Source: Allocatelliglobosispora scoriae (GTDB lineage: Bacteria; Actinomycetota; Actinomycetes; Mycobacteriales; Micromonosporaceae). Taken from it: a stretch of DNA of 64,000 bases. A program made the position numbers and the translations under genes. Below, piece by piece: positions 49,447 through 58,645 of this stretch; positions within the stretch are counted from its first letter, which is position 1; the number at the start of each line of letters is the position of its first letter. Location of the stretch: contig NZ_JACHMN010000002.1 in NCBI RefSeq assembly GCF_014204945.1, positions 558,001-622,000 on the forward strand. The letters are read 5' to 3'. The notes beneath the pieces were generated by a model, which worked only from the letters and a program-made list of their open reading frames with translations, made no database searches and was not told the DNA's origin.

Positions 49447-49536
49447 ATGAAGAAGATCACTGTGCGCAAGGCCGGCTCCGTCCGGCTCACCAGCGCCGCT
49501 TCCGCCCTCTACGGCGGCTGGCCGTGTGACGTCTAG
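49447..49536 (+). CDS. 29-residue peptide, probable RiPP precursor ending GGWPCDV
   Basis: ATG at 49447 is preceded by GGGGAGG with good spacing; stop at 49534-49536. The N-terminal two thirds is Lys/Arg- and Ser/Thr-rich (MKKITVRKAGS), like a short leader. The C-terminus LYGGWPCDV holds one Tyr, one Trp and one Cys, the residues usually modified in peptide natural products. A strong hairpin and then a PqqD-M50 gene follow directly. PqqD-like domains bind leaders of modified peptides, so this is the natural substrate candidate. No known precursor family is recognised. Confidence 0.72.
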   Translation: MKKITVRKAGSVRLTSAASALYGGWPCDV

Positions 49537-49544
49537 CAGCCCCT

Positions 49545-49574
49545 CCCCGGGCCCGGCTCCGGCCGGGCCCGGGG
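49545..49574 (+). terminator. Strong GC hairpin between peptide gene and PqqD-M50 gene
   Basis: CCCCGGGCCCGG (49545-49556) pairs perfectly with CCGGGCCCGGGG (49563-49574), with a 6-base loop and no T-run after it. It begins 9 bases after the peptide stop. It probably stabilises or partly terminates the short message so that the peptide is made in excess over the enzymes. Confidence 0.8.
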
Positions 49575-49614
49575 AACGCGAGTGCCACGGACCGACTACC
49601 CGAAGGAGGCTGCG

Positions 49615-50844
49615 ATGACCGCATCGGCCACCGAGAGCACCGGCTTCGACCTGGACCGGCCGGTCGCGCTGCATCCGCTGACCTACCTGGTCGAGGGCGA
49701 CGAGGTGACGGTCGGATGCCAGGCGACCGACTCCTACGGCGTGCTGCCCGCCGACGGCGCCGCTCTCGTGCGGCGGCTCGCCGCAGGACTCTCCCCCAAC
49801 GAGGCGGCCCGCTGGTACGCCGACACCTACGGCGAGCAGGTGGACGTCGTGGAGTTCCTGGACGCGCTGACCGAGCTCGAGTTCATCGACGGTGCGTCGG
49901 GCAGCGCCAGCGCGGCACCGCCCCTGCGGTGGCAGCGCCTGGCCAGGGTGATGTTCGGCCCGATCGGCTGGCTCGCCTACGCGAGCCTGATCGTCGCGGC
50001 GATCGCCGTGATGATCACGACGCCGGCGGTCCGGCCGAGCTATCACAACATCTTCTTCAGTCCCTATGTCACCGTCGTCGGGCTCGTGCTGCTGCTGGGC
50101 CAGATCCCCGGCCTGCTGATCCACGAGGGCTTCCACGCCCTCGCCGGGCGCCGCCTGGGCCTGCGCTCGTCGCTCGGCGTCGGCCGACGCCTCTACTTCG
50201 TCGTCTTCGAGACCAACCTCGACGGGCTCGTCTCCGTGCCGAGACGCCAGCGCTACCTCCCCATCCTCGCCGGGATCCTCGCCGACCTCGTCGTCCTCGC
50301 CGCACTGACCGTGCTCGCCGCAGCCACCCTGCGCGCGGACGGCACGGTGTCGGCCGCCGGCGGCGTCGCCCTCGCACTCGGATTCACCACCCTGCTGCGG
50401 GTCGTCTGGCAGTTCTACTTCTACCTCCAGACCGACCTCTACTTCCTCGTCGTGACCGTGCTCGGCTGCGGCGACCTGCAGTCGACGGCGAAGAAGATCC
50501 TGCGCAACAAGGTGTGGCGGCTGCTGCGCCGGCCCGACCGGGTCACCGACGAATCCACCCTGCCGCCCCGCGACCGCGCGGTCGCCCGCTGGTACGCCTG
50601 GCTGCTGCCCGCCGGATACGCCTTCTCCATCGGCACCCTGCTGCTCGTCATGGTGCCGACCGCCTGGCAGGTCTTCAGCCGCATCTTCGGACGCTTCGGC
50701 GGCGGCGAGAGCTGGGACACCCTCGCCGACAGCCTGGTCTTCCTCGCACTGAACATCGCCCAGCTGCTCGTCCTCGCCGCCCTGGCTATCCGCGACAGGC
50801 GCCGCCGCCGTGCCGCGGCCCGGCTCACCCACGTACTCACCTGA
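49615..50844 (+). CDS. PqqD-like domain fused to an M50-type membrane metalloprotease
   Basis: A 409-residue protein after a perfect AAGGAGG. Residues about 15-95 look like a PqqD/RRE-type leader-binding domain (HPLTYLVEGDEVTVGCQATD, then a helix pair and a C-terminal DALTELEFID). The rest is a polytopic membrane protein with several helices and the zinc motif HEGFH (HExxH, about residue 170). A second conserved patch, NLDG and LAGILADLVV, fits site-2/M50 proteases, with Asp as possible third ligand. M50-PqqD fusions bind a modified peptide and cut or export it. This is the central enzyme of the putative peptide pathway. Confidence 0.85.
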   Translation: MTASATESTGFDLDRPVALHPLTYLVEGDEVTVGCQATDSYGVLPADGAALVRRLAAGLSPNEAARWYADTYGEQVDVVEFLDALTELEFIDGASGSASAAPPLRWQRLARVMFGPIGWLAYASLIVAAIAVMITTPAVRPSYHNIFFSPYVTVVGLVLLLGQIPGLLIHEGFHALAGRRLGLRSSLGVGRRLYFVVFETNLDGLVSVPRRQRYLPILAGILADLVVLAALTVLAAATLRADGTVSAAGGVALALGFTTLLRVVWQFYFYLQTDLYFLVVTVLGCGDLQSTAKKILRNKVWRLLRRPDRVTDESTLPPRDRAVARWYAWLLPAGYAFSIGTLLLVMVPTAWQVFSRIFGRFGGGESWDTLADSLVFLALNIAQLLVLAALAIRDRRRRRAAARLTHVLT

Positions 50845-50855
50845 CGGAGCCCGCC

Positions 50856-52934
50856 ATGCCCGACACCCCTCGCCACCGCTGGATCATCGCTCCCCTGCGG
50901 GCTGACCGATCACGGCTCACCGCGACCCTCGACCTGCCCGCGAGGCTGCTGGCGACCGTGGACGCGCACCGGCGCATCGGCGGTCCCTACACCGCCGCGA
51001 GCACGGTGCTCACCACCCTGGTGCCGCAGATGCTGCAGCGCACGCCCGAACTGGTGCGGGCGCACGACATCGAGGTGCTCTCCGCCGCGCCCGACCTGCG
51101 CGGCGTCGTGCCCGCCACCCGGGAGACGCTGACCTCGCTCTCCGTGCCCGAGGAACGGACCCGGTTCTACTCCCGGCTGCGTACGCTGCGCATCGCCAAC
51201 GGCCTCGTCGAGCTGCTGCGCGATCACGTGCTCTCCGGCGGCGAACCGAGGACGCTGGTGGTGGAGAACGCCGAGCACGCCGATCCGACCGACGCCGAGT
51301 GGCTCGCCGTGCTGCTCCGCCGGGTCGATCCGCGGGTGCTGACCCTGGTGGTCCGCACGTCCGGGGAGCCCGCGTCGGCGGTGCTCGGCGACGCGCTGCA
51401 CGCCTACTGCGAGGCCACCGCCGGGGAGTCCACCGGGTCGTCGGCGGTCCTGCCGTCGAGCGTCGGCGAACGGGCCGCGCTCTACGTGGACGGCGACGCG
51501 ACCAGCGACGATCCGGAGCTGCTGGCGGCGTACCGGCTGATCGGCGACGACGAGCGGGCGGCGCTGCACGACGCTCGCGCCACCCGGTTGGAGGCCGAGG
51601 GCCGGTTCTCGCCGCGCCTCGGGGCGATCCCCTTCCACCGCGAGCGCGGCGCCGATCCGGAGAACCTCGCCGCCGGGGTGCTGCGCGCGGCGCTGAACTA
51701 CTGCATCACCATGGGCTTCTACGACGCGACCATCGACTTCGGACAGCGCGGCCGCGACGTCGTCGACTGGCAGGTGCGCGACAAGTACTGGTGGGCCTTC
51801 ACCACCAAGATCACGATCTCGCTCGCGGCGCTCGGCCGTCCCGACGAGGCGAAGGCGCTCTATGACGAGGCCCGGGTCACCTCCGTGGACCCCGCGATCC
51901 ACATGGGAGCCGCCTACGCCACCGCGATGCTCTACACCCGGCACTTCGACACCGACCGGCAGAGCCACACGCTGGCCAAGGCCTGGATCAACCAGTCGAT
52001 AGCCTTCGCGTCACTGCTGCCAGACCCCGAGGCGACCGCGATGCAGACCGTCTTCCACCAGAACGGGCTCGCCCTCATCGAGGTGCACCTGAAGAACCTG
52101 CCCGAGGCGCTGCGCCTGGTCACGGAGGGCCTCGCCCGGCTCGACCGCGAACTCGGCCCCGACAAGCAGCTGCTGCACCGGTCCGTGCTGCTCTACAACC
52201 GGGCCCAGGTGCTCGCCGGGCTCGGCATGCTCGACGAGGCGCTCGCCGAGTACACCGCCGTGATCGTCGCCGACCCGCACTACGCCGAGTACTACCTGGA
52301 CCGGGGCAACATCCTGCGCCGGCTCGGGCGCGACGACGAGGCGCTCGCCGACTACGAGACCGCGATCCGGATGAGTCCGCCCTTCCCCGAGGTGCACTAC
52401 AACCGGGCCGACATGATGCTCGCCGCGGGTGAGATCGAGGCCGGACTCGCCGGGCTGGGCTACGTCATCGAGCTCGACCCGGCCTTCCTCGACGCGTACG
52501 TCAACCGCGCCGGCATCTTCGCCGAACTCGGCGACCACGACGCCGCCGCCCGCGACGTCGCCACCGGCCTCGCCCTCGACCCCGACAACCCGCACCTGCA
52601 CTGCGTCCGGGGCCAGCTGCACGCCGAGAAGGGCGAGTACGCCGAGGCGACAGCCGCCTTCGACGCCGCCCTCGCGCGGGATCCCGCCCTGCAGGCCGCC
52701 TGGGCCGGGCGGGCCGCGGTCCGGTTCGACCAGGGGGACCCGGCTGCGGCAGTGGCCGACCTGACCCGGGCGATCGAGATCGGCGACGACGCGGCGCTTC
52801 GCTACAACCGGGCCACCGCATACCAGGCGACCGACCGCCGCGCCTCGGCCGTCGCCGACCTGCGACGCGCGCTGGAGCTCGCACCGGACGACCCCGACAC
52901 GGCGGCGCTGCTCGCCGAACTGAGCGCGTCATGA
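50856..52934 (+). CDS. Large TPR protein of a peptide-modification locus
   Basis: A 692-residue protein. The first 300 residues resemble the core of an STAND-like ATPase fold (RTLVVENAEHADPTDAEWLA recalls a Walker B strand) but no Walker A lysine loop is visible, so ATP use is doubtful. The rest is at least eight tetratricopeptide repeats (for example ALAEYTAVIVADPHYAEYYL and ALADYETAIRMSPPFPEVHY). TPR domains hold partner proteins or peptides. It starts 11 bases after the PqqD-M50 gene and overlaps the flavin reductase gene by four bases, so all three are one operon. It may be a scaffold or leader-binding partner. Confidence 0.85.
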   Translation: MPDTPRHRWIIAPLRADRSRLTATLDLPARLLATVDAHRRIGGPYTAASTVLTTLVPQMLQRTPELVRAHDIEVLSAAPDLRGVVPATRETLTSLSVPEERTRFYSRLRTLRIANGLVELLRDHVLSGGEPRTLVVENAEHADPTDAEWLAVLLRRVDPRVLTLVVRTSGEPASAVLGDALHAYCEATAGESTGSSAVLPSSVGERAALYVDGDATSDDPELLAAYRLIGDDERAALHDARATRLEAEGRFSPRLGAIPFHRERGADPENLAAGVLRAALNYCITMGFYDATIDFGQRGRDVVDWQVRDKYWWAFTTKITISLAALGRPDEAKALYDEARVTSVDPAIHMGAAYATAMLYTRHFDTDRQSHTLAKAWINQSIAFASLLPDPEATAMQTVFHQNGLALIEVHLKNLPEALRLVTEGLARLDRELGPDKQLLHRSVLLYNRAQVLAGLGMLDEALAEYTAVIVADPHYAEYYLDRGNILRRLGRDDEALADYETAIRMSPPFPEVHYNRADMMLAAGEIEAGLAGLGYVIELDPAFLDAYVNRAGIFAELGDHDAAARDVATGLALDPDNPHLHCVRGQLHAEKGEYAEATAAFDAALARDPALQAAWAGRAAVRFDQGDPAAAVADLTRAIEIGDDAALRYNRATAYQATDRRASAVADLRRALELAPDDPDTAALLAELSAS

Positions 52935-53446
52935 CCTCGATCGCCCAGGCACCGATGCCGGGTGACGCGCAGGCCCGCACGTCTCTGCGCCACACCCTGT
53001 CGAGCTACGCCACCGGTGTCGCCGTCGTGACCACGGTGGACACCGGCGGCGAGCCGGTCGGGCTGACCGTCAACTCCTTCACCTCGGTGTCACTGGACCC
53101 TCCGCTGGTCCTGTGGTGCCTCAACCGCGACTCGGCGAGCTACCCGGCCTTCCTTGCCGCGGGCGGCTACGCCGTGAACGTCCTCCGCTCCTCCCAGGAG
53201 GGCGTCGCCCGGCGATTCGCGGGTTCACGCCCGGACCGTTTCGCCGGGCTCGCCTGGCGCCTCGGCCACGCCGGCCAGCCGGTCCTCGGCGGCGCGCTCG
53301 CCCACCTGGTCTGCCGTACGCACCGCCGGTTGACGCTAGGCGACCACCTGGTCCTCGTGGGCGAGGTCATCGCGCACGGAGCCGCCGGGGGGAGCCCGCT
53401 CGTGTTCCACGACCACCGCTACCTGACGAGCACACCTCCGGCGTGA
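52931..53446 (+). CDS. Flavin reductase-like FMN-binding protein
   Basis: A 171-residue protein of the flavin reductase/split-barrel FMN family (LSSYATGVAVVTT, GLTVNSFTSVSLDPPLVLWC, HDHRYL near the end). Members either reduce FMN for a partner oxygenase or bind FMN and act themselves. Its ATG overlaps the TPR stop (ATGA). No partner oxygenase is nearby, so here it may itself be the redox enzyme of the peptide pathway, for example acting on the Trp, Tyr or Cys of the 29-residue peptide. It converges with the GGDEF/EAL gene, with only three bases between. Confidence 0.88.
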   Translation: MTSIAQAPMPGDAQARTSLRHTLSSYATGVAVVTTVDTGGEPVGLTVNSFTSVSLDPPLVLWCLNRDSASYPAFLAAGGYAVNVLRSSQEGVARRFAGSRPDRFAGLAWRLGHAGQPVLGGALAHLVCRTHRRLTLGDHLVLVGEVIAHGAAGGSPLVFHDHRYLTSTPPA

Positions 53447-53449
53447 ACC

Positions 53450-56428
53450 TCAGCGGACCGCGCCGAGCAGCGCCGCCGCCTCCGGGGCCGGCAGCGGTTT
53501 CGCGAACAGGTAGCCCTGGCCGAACTGGCAGTCGAAGCGCAGCAGGTGGCCCCGCTGGGACTCGGACTCGACGCCCTCGGCGATCAGTTCCAGGCCGAGC
53601 TTCTGTCCCATCAGGACGATCGAGTGGACCAGCTCGCTGCTCTTGAGGTCGACACCCAGGCGGGAGACGAACGATCGGTCGATCTTCAGCGCGTCGATGG
53701 GCAGGCGGTGCAGGGCTTCCAGCGAGGAGTAGCCGGTGCCGAAGTCGTCGATGTAGACCGAGCAGCCCAGCCGGTGCACCTCCTCCAGCATCGTGCGGGC
53801 TTGGACGACGTTGCGCATGACGACGCTCTCGGTCAGCTCCAGCGCGAGACTGCCGCCGTCGAGGCCGGATTCCCGCAGGCAGGCGTCGATGTCCTCGATC
53901 AGGGCACCGGTCCAGAGCTGCCGGTGCGAGACGTTCACCGTGATCCGCAGGTCGGCGCGGCCGGTGGTGCGGCGCCACTGCGCGAGCTGGCGGCACGACT
54001 CGGCGATGATCTGCCGGCCGAGCGCGACGATCAGGCCCGTCTCCTCGGCGATGGGCAGGAAGTCGTTGGGGGCGATCAGGCCCCGGTCCGGGTGCCGCCA
54101 GCGGGCGAGCGCCTCGAAGGCATGGACCCGACCCGTCGCCAGGTGCACGATCGGCTGGTAATGCACCTCGATGCCGCCGTGCTCGATCGCGTGGCGCAGC
54201 TCGGTCTCGATCTGCAGCCGCTGCACCGCCCTGGTCCGCATCGCCGTGTCGAAGACGGCGTAGGAGCCCTTGAGCTGAGATTTCGCGGAGTACATCGCGA
54301 TGTCGGCATCGCGGAGCAGTCCCTCGGCGTCGGCGGTGCCGCCGGTGGACAGGGTGATGCCGATGCTCGCGCTGACGACGACCGCCTGGTCCTCCAGGTG
54401 GAACGGCGGGACCAGCGCGATCTGGAGCCGGTCGGCGACGTCGACGGCGGTCTGCAGGCTCTCGACGCCGTCGAGCAGGATGATGAACTCGTCACCGCCG
54501 AAGCGGGCGGCGGTGTCGGAGTCGCGGAGGTTGTCGGCGATCCGCCCGGCGACCTGCACCAGCAGCCGGTCCCCGACCGCGTGCCCCAGGCTGTCGTTGA
54601 CGACCTTGAAACCGTCGAGGTCGAGGAAGAGCACGGCGAACTGGTCGCTGGCCCGCCGCCTGGCCCGGGCGATCGCGCGGCGCAGCCGGTCGAGGAAGAG
54701 GGTCCGGTTGGGCAGCCCGGTGAGGTTGTCGTAGAGGGCTGCCGTCCGCAGCTGGTCCTTGCGGCGGCGCAGATCCCGCAGCACCTTCTCGTAATCGAGG
54801 GTCGCCGACAGCAGCGCCGCCCAGTGGTTGACCGGCTCGCGGCCGGTGGCGACCTGCGGTTCGGCGGTCTCGACGATCGCGAGCAGGCCCCAGTCGCTGT
54901 TGTCGACCTTCACCGGCACGACGAACACCACGCCGTCTGGCCGCTGCCCGGCGATCTCCAGCAGGTGCGCGGGCGGGAAGCTGCCGACACCGAGAGCCGT
55001 CGGCAGGACCGTGTCGGGGCTGCGCTCCCGCACGAAACCGCCGACGATGTCCAGCACCGCATCCCCGCCCGCCGACCGCGCGTCGGTCGACCACAGGCCG
55101 AGGCTGCCCGCGCGGGCCGGGGTGCGTTCGAGCCAGTCCAGGCGACGGGGGTCCTCCCGGTGGCTGCGCAGCAGGTGGGTGCTCACGTCGTAGTGCCGGC
55201 GCAGGGTGTCGAGCAGGAAGTCGCTGTCGTCGAACTGGGCCCGGCCGTGGATCTGCATCAGCGTCAGCATCACCGACTCGACGACCGCCCCGCTGCGGCG
55301 GAGACCGTCGGCGTCGGCGTCGGCCGCCCGCCCGTGGTCCCAGATGGTGCTCGCCATGTCCATCAGGATCTCCGGGCGGCCGGTGGCGCGGGCCAGCCGG
55401 TCGACGGCCGCGCAGAGCTCGGCCTGCCCGTCGCCGATCCCCGTCGTCGCCGCGGCGGCGATCACCTCCACGTCACGGACGACCCGCTCCGACGCGACCT
55501 CTCCGGCGACGGGCGAGACGTCGGCACGCAGCCGCCGGATCAGCTCCGCCAGGTCGGCCGGGCGGGCGGCGGAACCGGGTGCGCAGCCGCAGGACTCGCG
55601 CAGGACCATCGCCGTGGGCACGTAGTGGTGGCCGGTCTCGGTGGTCTCGCTGCGGATCCGCTTCATCAGCTCGGCGACGGCGACCCGGCCCAGCATCTCC
55701 ACCGGCTGCCGGACGGTGGTCAGCCTCGGCCTGGCGTACGCCGCGACTCGTTGATCGTCGAAGCCGGCGACCGCGAGGTCCTCGGGGACCCGGACCCCCG
55801 CGGCGCTCAGGACGCCCATGAGCCCTATCGCGTTGGAGTCGGTGGCGACGAAGGCGGCCGTGGCGGTGATCCCGACGGTGAGCATCCGGTACGCCGCCGC
55901 GACGCCACCGGTCTGCAGGTTGTCGTCGGCGGCGAAGACCAGCCCGGGGTCGGGCTCGATGCCGTGCGCGCGCAGCGTCTCGCTGTAGGCGTCGAAGCGC
56001 TCGACGATGTCGTTGGCGCCGAGGAATCCCACGAACGCGATCCGCCGGTGGCCGTGCCCGATCAGGTGCGCCACGACCTTGCGGACGCCGGTGACGTTGT
56101 CGGGCAGCACCACCGGGCAGTCGAGGTCGTCGAAGTCGTGGCTGATGACCACGACGGGCTTGCCGGCCTGCTGGATCGACTTGAGGTAGGCGGGGGTCGC
56201 GGCGCGCAGGATGACGATGAACCCGGCTGCGTGGTCCCAGGCGAGCGGGTGCCGCAGCTCCGGCGGCTCCAGGACCTCCTCCTGGTCGCTGCCGGCGTCG
56301 CAGGTCTGTATCGCGATGACGTTGGCGCCGGCCTGCGGAGCCGACTGGGCGATGCCGGCGATGACACCCCCGTAGTACCACCCGCCCAGGAAGGGGGAGA
56401 GTACTCCGAGCGTGACTTCCCTGGACAC
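53450..56428 (-). CDS. Sugar-binding-type sensor fused to GGDEF and EAL domains
   Basis: A 992-residue c-di-GMP enzyme. Residues about 1-300 have the LacI/ribose-binding fold (REVTLGVLSPFLGGWYYGGV, RRIAFVGFLGAND, VAGFDDQRVAAYARPRLTTV) but no DNA-binding helix, so this part senses a ligand. A linker domain follows (300-540). Then comes GGDEF (GFKVVNDSLGHAVGDRLL, active site RFGGDEFIILL near 644) and EAL (FEALARW near 773, ELTESVVM, IDDFGTGYSSLEAL). Both catalytic motifs are intact, so the protein may make and break c-di-GMP depending on ligand. GTG at 56428 follows GAGGAGG. It lies next to the sugar operon and could sense a related sugar. Confidence 0.93.
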   Translation of the reverse strand: MSREVTLGVLSPFLGGWYYGGVIAGIAQSAPQAGANVIAIQTCDAGSDQEEVLEPPELRHPLAWDHAAGFIVILRAATPAYLKSIQQAGKPVVVISHDFDDLDCPVVLPDNVTGVRKVVAHLIGHGHRRIAFVGFLGANDIVERFDAYSETLRAHGIEPDPGLVFAADDNLQTGGVAAAYRMLTVGITATAAFVATDSNAIGLMGVLSAAGVRVPEDLAVAGFDDQRVAAYARPRLTTVRQPVEMLGRVAVAELMKRIRSETTETGHHYVPTAMVLRESCGCAPGSAARPADLAELIRRLRADVSPVAGEVASERVVRDVEVIAAAATTGIGDGQAELCAAVDRLARATGRPEILMDMASTIWDHGRAADADADGLRRSGAVVESVMLTLMQIHGRAQFDDSDFLLDTLRRHYDVSTHLLRSHREDPRRLDWLERTPARAGSLGLWSTDARSAGGDAVLDIVGGFVRERSPDTVLPTALGVGSFPPAHLLEIAGQRPDGVVFVVPVKVDNSDWGLLAIVETAEPQVATGREPVNHWAALLSATLDYEKVLRDLRRRKDQLRTAALYDNLTGLPNRTLFLDRLRRAIARARRRASDQFAVLFLDLDGFKVVNDSLGHAVGDRLLVQVAGRIADNLRDSDTAARFGGDEFIILLDGVESLQTAVDVADRLQIALVPPFHLEDQAVVVSASIGITLSTGGTADAEGLLRDADIAMYSAKSQLKGSYAVFDTAMRTRAVQRLQIETELRHAIEHGGIEVHYQPIVHLATGRVHAFEALARWRHPDRGLIAPNDFLPIAEETGLIVALGRQIIAESCRQLAQWRRTTGRADLRITVNVSHRQLWTGALIEDIDACLRESGLDGGSLALELTESVVMRNVVQARTMLEEVHRLGCSVYIDDFGTGYSSLEALHRLPIDALKIDRSFVSRLGVDLKSSELVHSIVLMGQKLGLELIAEGVESESQRGHLLRFDCQFGQGYLFAKPLPAPEAAALLGAVR

Positions 56429-56604
56429 GTCGCCTCCTCGCACAGGCGTTGGCCGGCGGCGGTGCCACCCGCGGTGAGGTGCGAGAGCGGGCGAACGCCC
56501 GGCCCAAAGCGACATGTTATGCCATCGGGCGCACTATTACACCGAGATTGCGGAATCGAGCGCCTGCCAATCGGTGATCGGCGCCAGGCGCGGATCGGCA
56601 GGCG

Positions 56605-57288
56605 CTAGGCCTCGCCGAAGACCTCCAGGTGCCGCTGCCGGGCCTGGATCAGGTGCTCGCGCATCGCGGCCTCGGCCCCGTCGGAGTCGCCCGCGCTGAT
56701 CGCCGACGCGATCCGCGAATGCTCGTCGCCCGTCGTGCCCGCCTGCCCGAACGGGAAATAGAGCCGGTGGATGTGCAGGTGGGAGTGGAGCCGCGCGATC
56801 CCGTCGCGCAGCAGCGGGTTGTCCGCCGCCCCGGCGATCAGGTCGTGGAACTGGGCGTCGACCTTGGTGAATACGGCGTGCGCCTGCCACCCGTCGGCCT
56901 CGGTCGACTCGGGCACGACCATCGATCCGGCCTCGCGCAGGATCTGCTGCCGGGTGTCGTCGTCGGCCCGTTCCGCCGCCCACCGCGCCGCCGCGCCCTC
57001 CAGGACCAGGCGCATGTCGAACATGTCCATGAACTCGGCGCGGGTCAGCAGCGGGCTGACCGTGTAGCCGACGAGCGCGCGCTTGCGCACGAGCCCGTCG
57101 GACTCCAGCCTCGCCAGCGCTTCCCGGACGGGGGTGGCGGAGACGTCGAGCTGCCGGGCGAGCGCGTCTATATTGATGCGGTCGCCCGGTGCGATCGAGT
57201 GCTCGAGAATGAGCGCGGTGATCGTCTCGTAGACGTCGTCGCCCAGGATCGAACGGCGCAGCCGCGGGATCGGCGCGGGAGAGGTCAT
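56605..57288 (-). CDS. GntR-family (FadR/FCD) repressor of the fuconate operon
   Basis: A 227-residue protein with an N-terminal GntR winged helix (YETITALILEHSIAPGDRIN, then VSATPVREALARLESDGLV). A helical FCD effector domain follows (FMDMFDMRLVLEGAAARWAA ... DAQFHDLIAGAADNPLL, then HSHLHIHRLY with metal-binding His). FCD regulators sense sugar acids or organic acids and release DNA on binding them. ATG at 57288, after GGGAAG. A palindrome just upstream (57327-57344) matches one upstream of the transporter operon, so this protein probably represses both itself and the operon. Confidence 0.9.
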   Translation of the reverse strand: MTSPAPIPRLRRSILGDDVYETITALILEHSIAPGDRINIDALARQLDVSATPVREALARLESDGLVRKRALVGYTVSPLLTRAEFMDMFDMRLVLEGAAARWAAERADDDTRQQILREAGSMVVPESTEADGWQAHAVFTKVDAQFHDLIAGAADNPLLRDGIARLHSHLHIHRLYFPFGQAGTTGDEHSRIASAISAGDSDGAEAAMREHLIQARQRHLEVFGEA

Positions 57289-57326
57289 GAGCGTACTTCC
57301 CTTCCGCCAAGATTCAACCGACACAG

Positions 57327-57344
57327 CTATATCCAATACGATAG
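57327..57344. promoter_or_regulatory. GntR-type operator near the repressor gene
   Basis: CTATATCCAATACGATAG; on the minus strand the core reads ATCGTATTGGAT. It matches ATCCTATAGGAT at 63345-63356 at 10 of 12 positions. It lies about 40 bases before the repressor start and just after the dehydratase stop. Confidence 0.7.
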
Positions 57345-57349
57345 CGAAG

Positions 57350-58645
57350 TCACTGCCAGGCCTCGCCGTCCGGAAAGGCGTATCGCGCCAGCGACTGGGC
57401 ACGCATCTGCGCCGAGAATCCGGCGGTCCGCGGCACCAGATAGGACCCCTGGTAGATCACGACCGGATCGATGAAGTGCTCGTGCAGGTGGTCGACGTAT
57501 TCGATGGCCCGGTCGGCGAGGTCGCCGGAGACCGCGATGTAGTCGAATATCGACAGGTGCTGGACCAGCTCGCAGAGCCCGACACCGCCCGCGTGCGGGC
57601 AGACCGGTACGCCGAACTTCGCCGCCAGCAGCAGGATCGCGATGTTCTCGTTGACCCCGCCGACCCGGCACGCGTCGAGCTGCACGAAGTCCACCGCCTC
57701 GGCCCGCAGGAGCTGCTTGAAGATGACCCTGTTGGCCACGTGCTCGCCGGTGGCGACCGGTACCCGTTTCCCGCCGGGACCGGCGGTGGCGAGCGCGCGC
57801 CGGATGTCGGCATGGCCGAGGATGTCGTCGGGGCTCGTCGGTTCCTCTATCCACCATGGATCGAACGGCGCGAGCGCCTTCATCCAGGTGATCGCCGCGT
57901 CCACGTCCCAGCGCTGGTTGGCGTCGACCGCGATCCGGATCGACGGTCCCACAGCGGCCCGGGCCAGCGCGAATCGACGGATGTCGTCATCGAGGTCGGC
58001 GCCGACCTTCAGCTTGATCTGGCCGTAGCCGTCGGCCACCGCCTGCTTGGCGAGCCGGGTGAGCTTCTCGTCGTCGTAGCCGAGCCAACCCGGCGACGTG
58101 GTGTATGCGGGGAACCCGTCGCGCAGCATCTCCGCCATCCGCGCCGACCGGCCCGGCACCGCGGCGGTGAGGATGTCGAGGGCCTCGTCGGGGGTGAGAG
58201 CGTCGGAGAGGTACCGCCAGTCGACGGCGTCGACGATCCGCTCGGGGCTCATCTCGGACAGGAACCGCCAGACCGGCTTGCGCACGGCCTTCGCGGCGAG
58301 GTCCCAGGCGGCGTTGATGACGGCTGCGGCGGCAAGGTGGATGACGCCCTTCTCCGGCCCGAGCCAGCGGATCTGCGAGTCGTGCGTCAACCGGCGGGCG
58401 AATTCGCCGAGGTCGTCGACGTCCTGCCCGATCACGAGCGGAGCGAGCGCGTCGATCGCGGCCCGGCAGACCTCGTTGCCGCGGCCGATGGTGAAGGTGA
58501 AGCCGTGCCCCTCGAACTCGGAGTCGGTCCGCAGCACGACGTATGCCGCCGAGTAGTCCGGGTCGGGGTTCATCGCGTCGGAGCCGTCGAGCTCGCGCGA
58601 GGTCGGGAAGCGGATGTCGAAGGTGTCGACGGCGAGGATCTTCAT
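57350..58645 (-). CDS. L-fuconate dehydratase (enolase superfamily)
   Basis: A 431-residue enolase-superfamily enzyme of the mandelate racemase group. Matches to L-fuconate dehydratase include [20 protein letters not shown] (catalytic Lys region), [10 protein letters not shown] (metal Asp), [19 protein letters not shown] and [37 protein letters not shown]. The enzyme turns L-fuconate into 2-keto-3-deoxy-L-fuconate in the non-phosphorylated L-fucose pathway. Its ATG overlaps the stop of the ATPase gene, so it is the last gene of the operon. L-rhamnonate or D-arabinonate are less likely substrates. Confidence 0.9.
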   Translation of the reverse strand: MKILAVDTFDIRFPTSRELDGSDAMNPDPDYSAAYVVLRTDSEFEGHGFTFTIGRGNEVCRAAIDALAPLVIGQDVDDLGEFARRLTHDSQIRWLGPEKGVIHLAAAAVINAAWDLAAKAVRKPVWRFLSEMSPERIVDAVDWRYLSDALTPDEALDILTAAVPGRSARMAEMLRDGFPAYTTSPGWLGYDDEKLTRLAKQAVADGYGQIKLKVGADLDDDIRRFALARAAVGPSIRIAVDANQRWDVDAAITWMKALAPFDPWWIEEPTSPDDILGHADIRRALATAGPGGKRVPVATGEHVANRVIFKQLLRAEAVDFVQLDACRVGGVNENIAILLLAAKFGVPVCPHAGGVGLCELVQHLSIFDYIAVSGDLADRAIEYVDHLHEHFIDPVVIYQGSYLVPRTAGFSAQMRAQSLARYAFPDGEAWQ

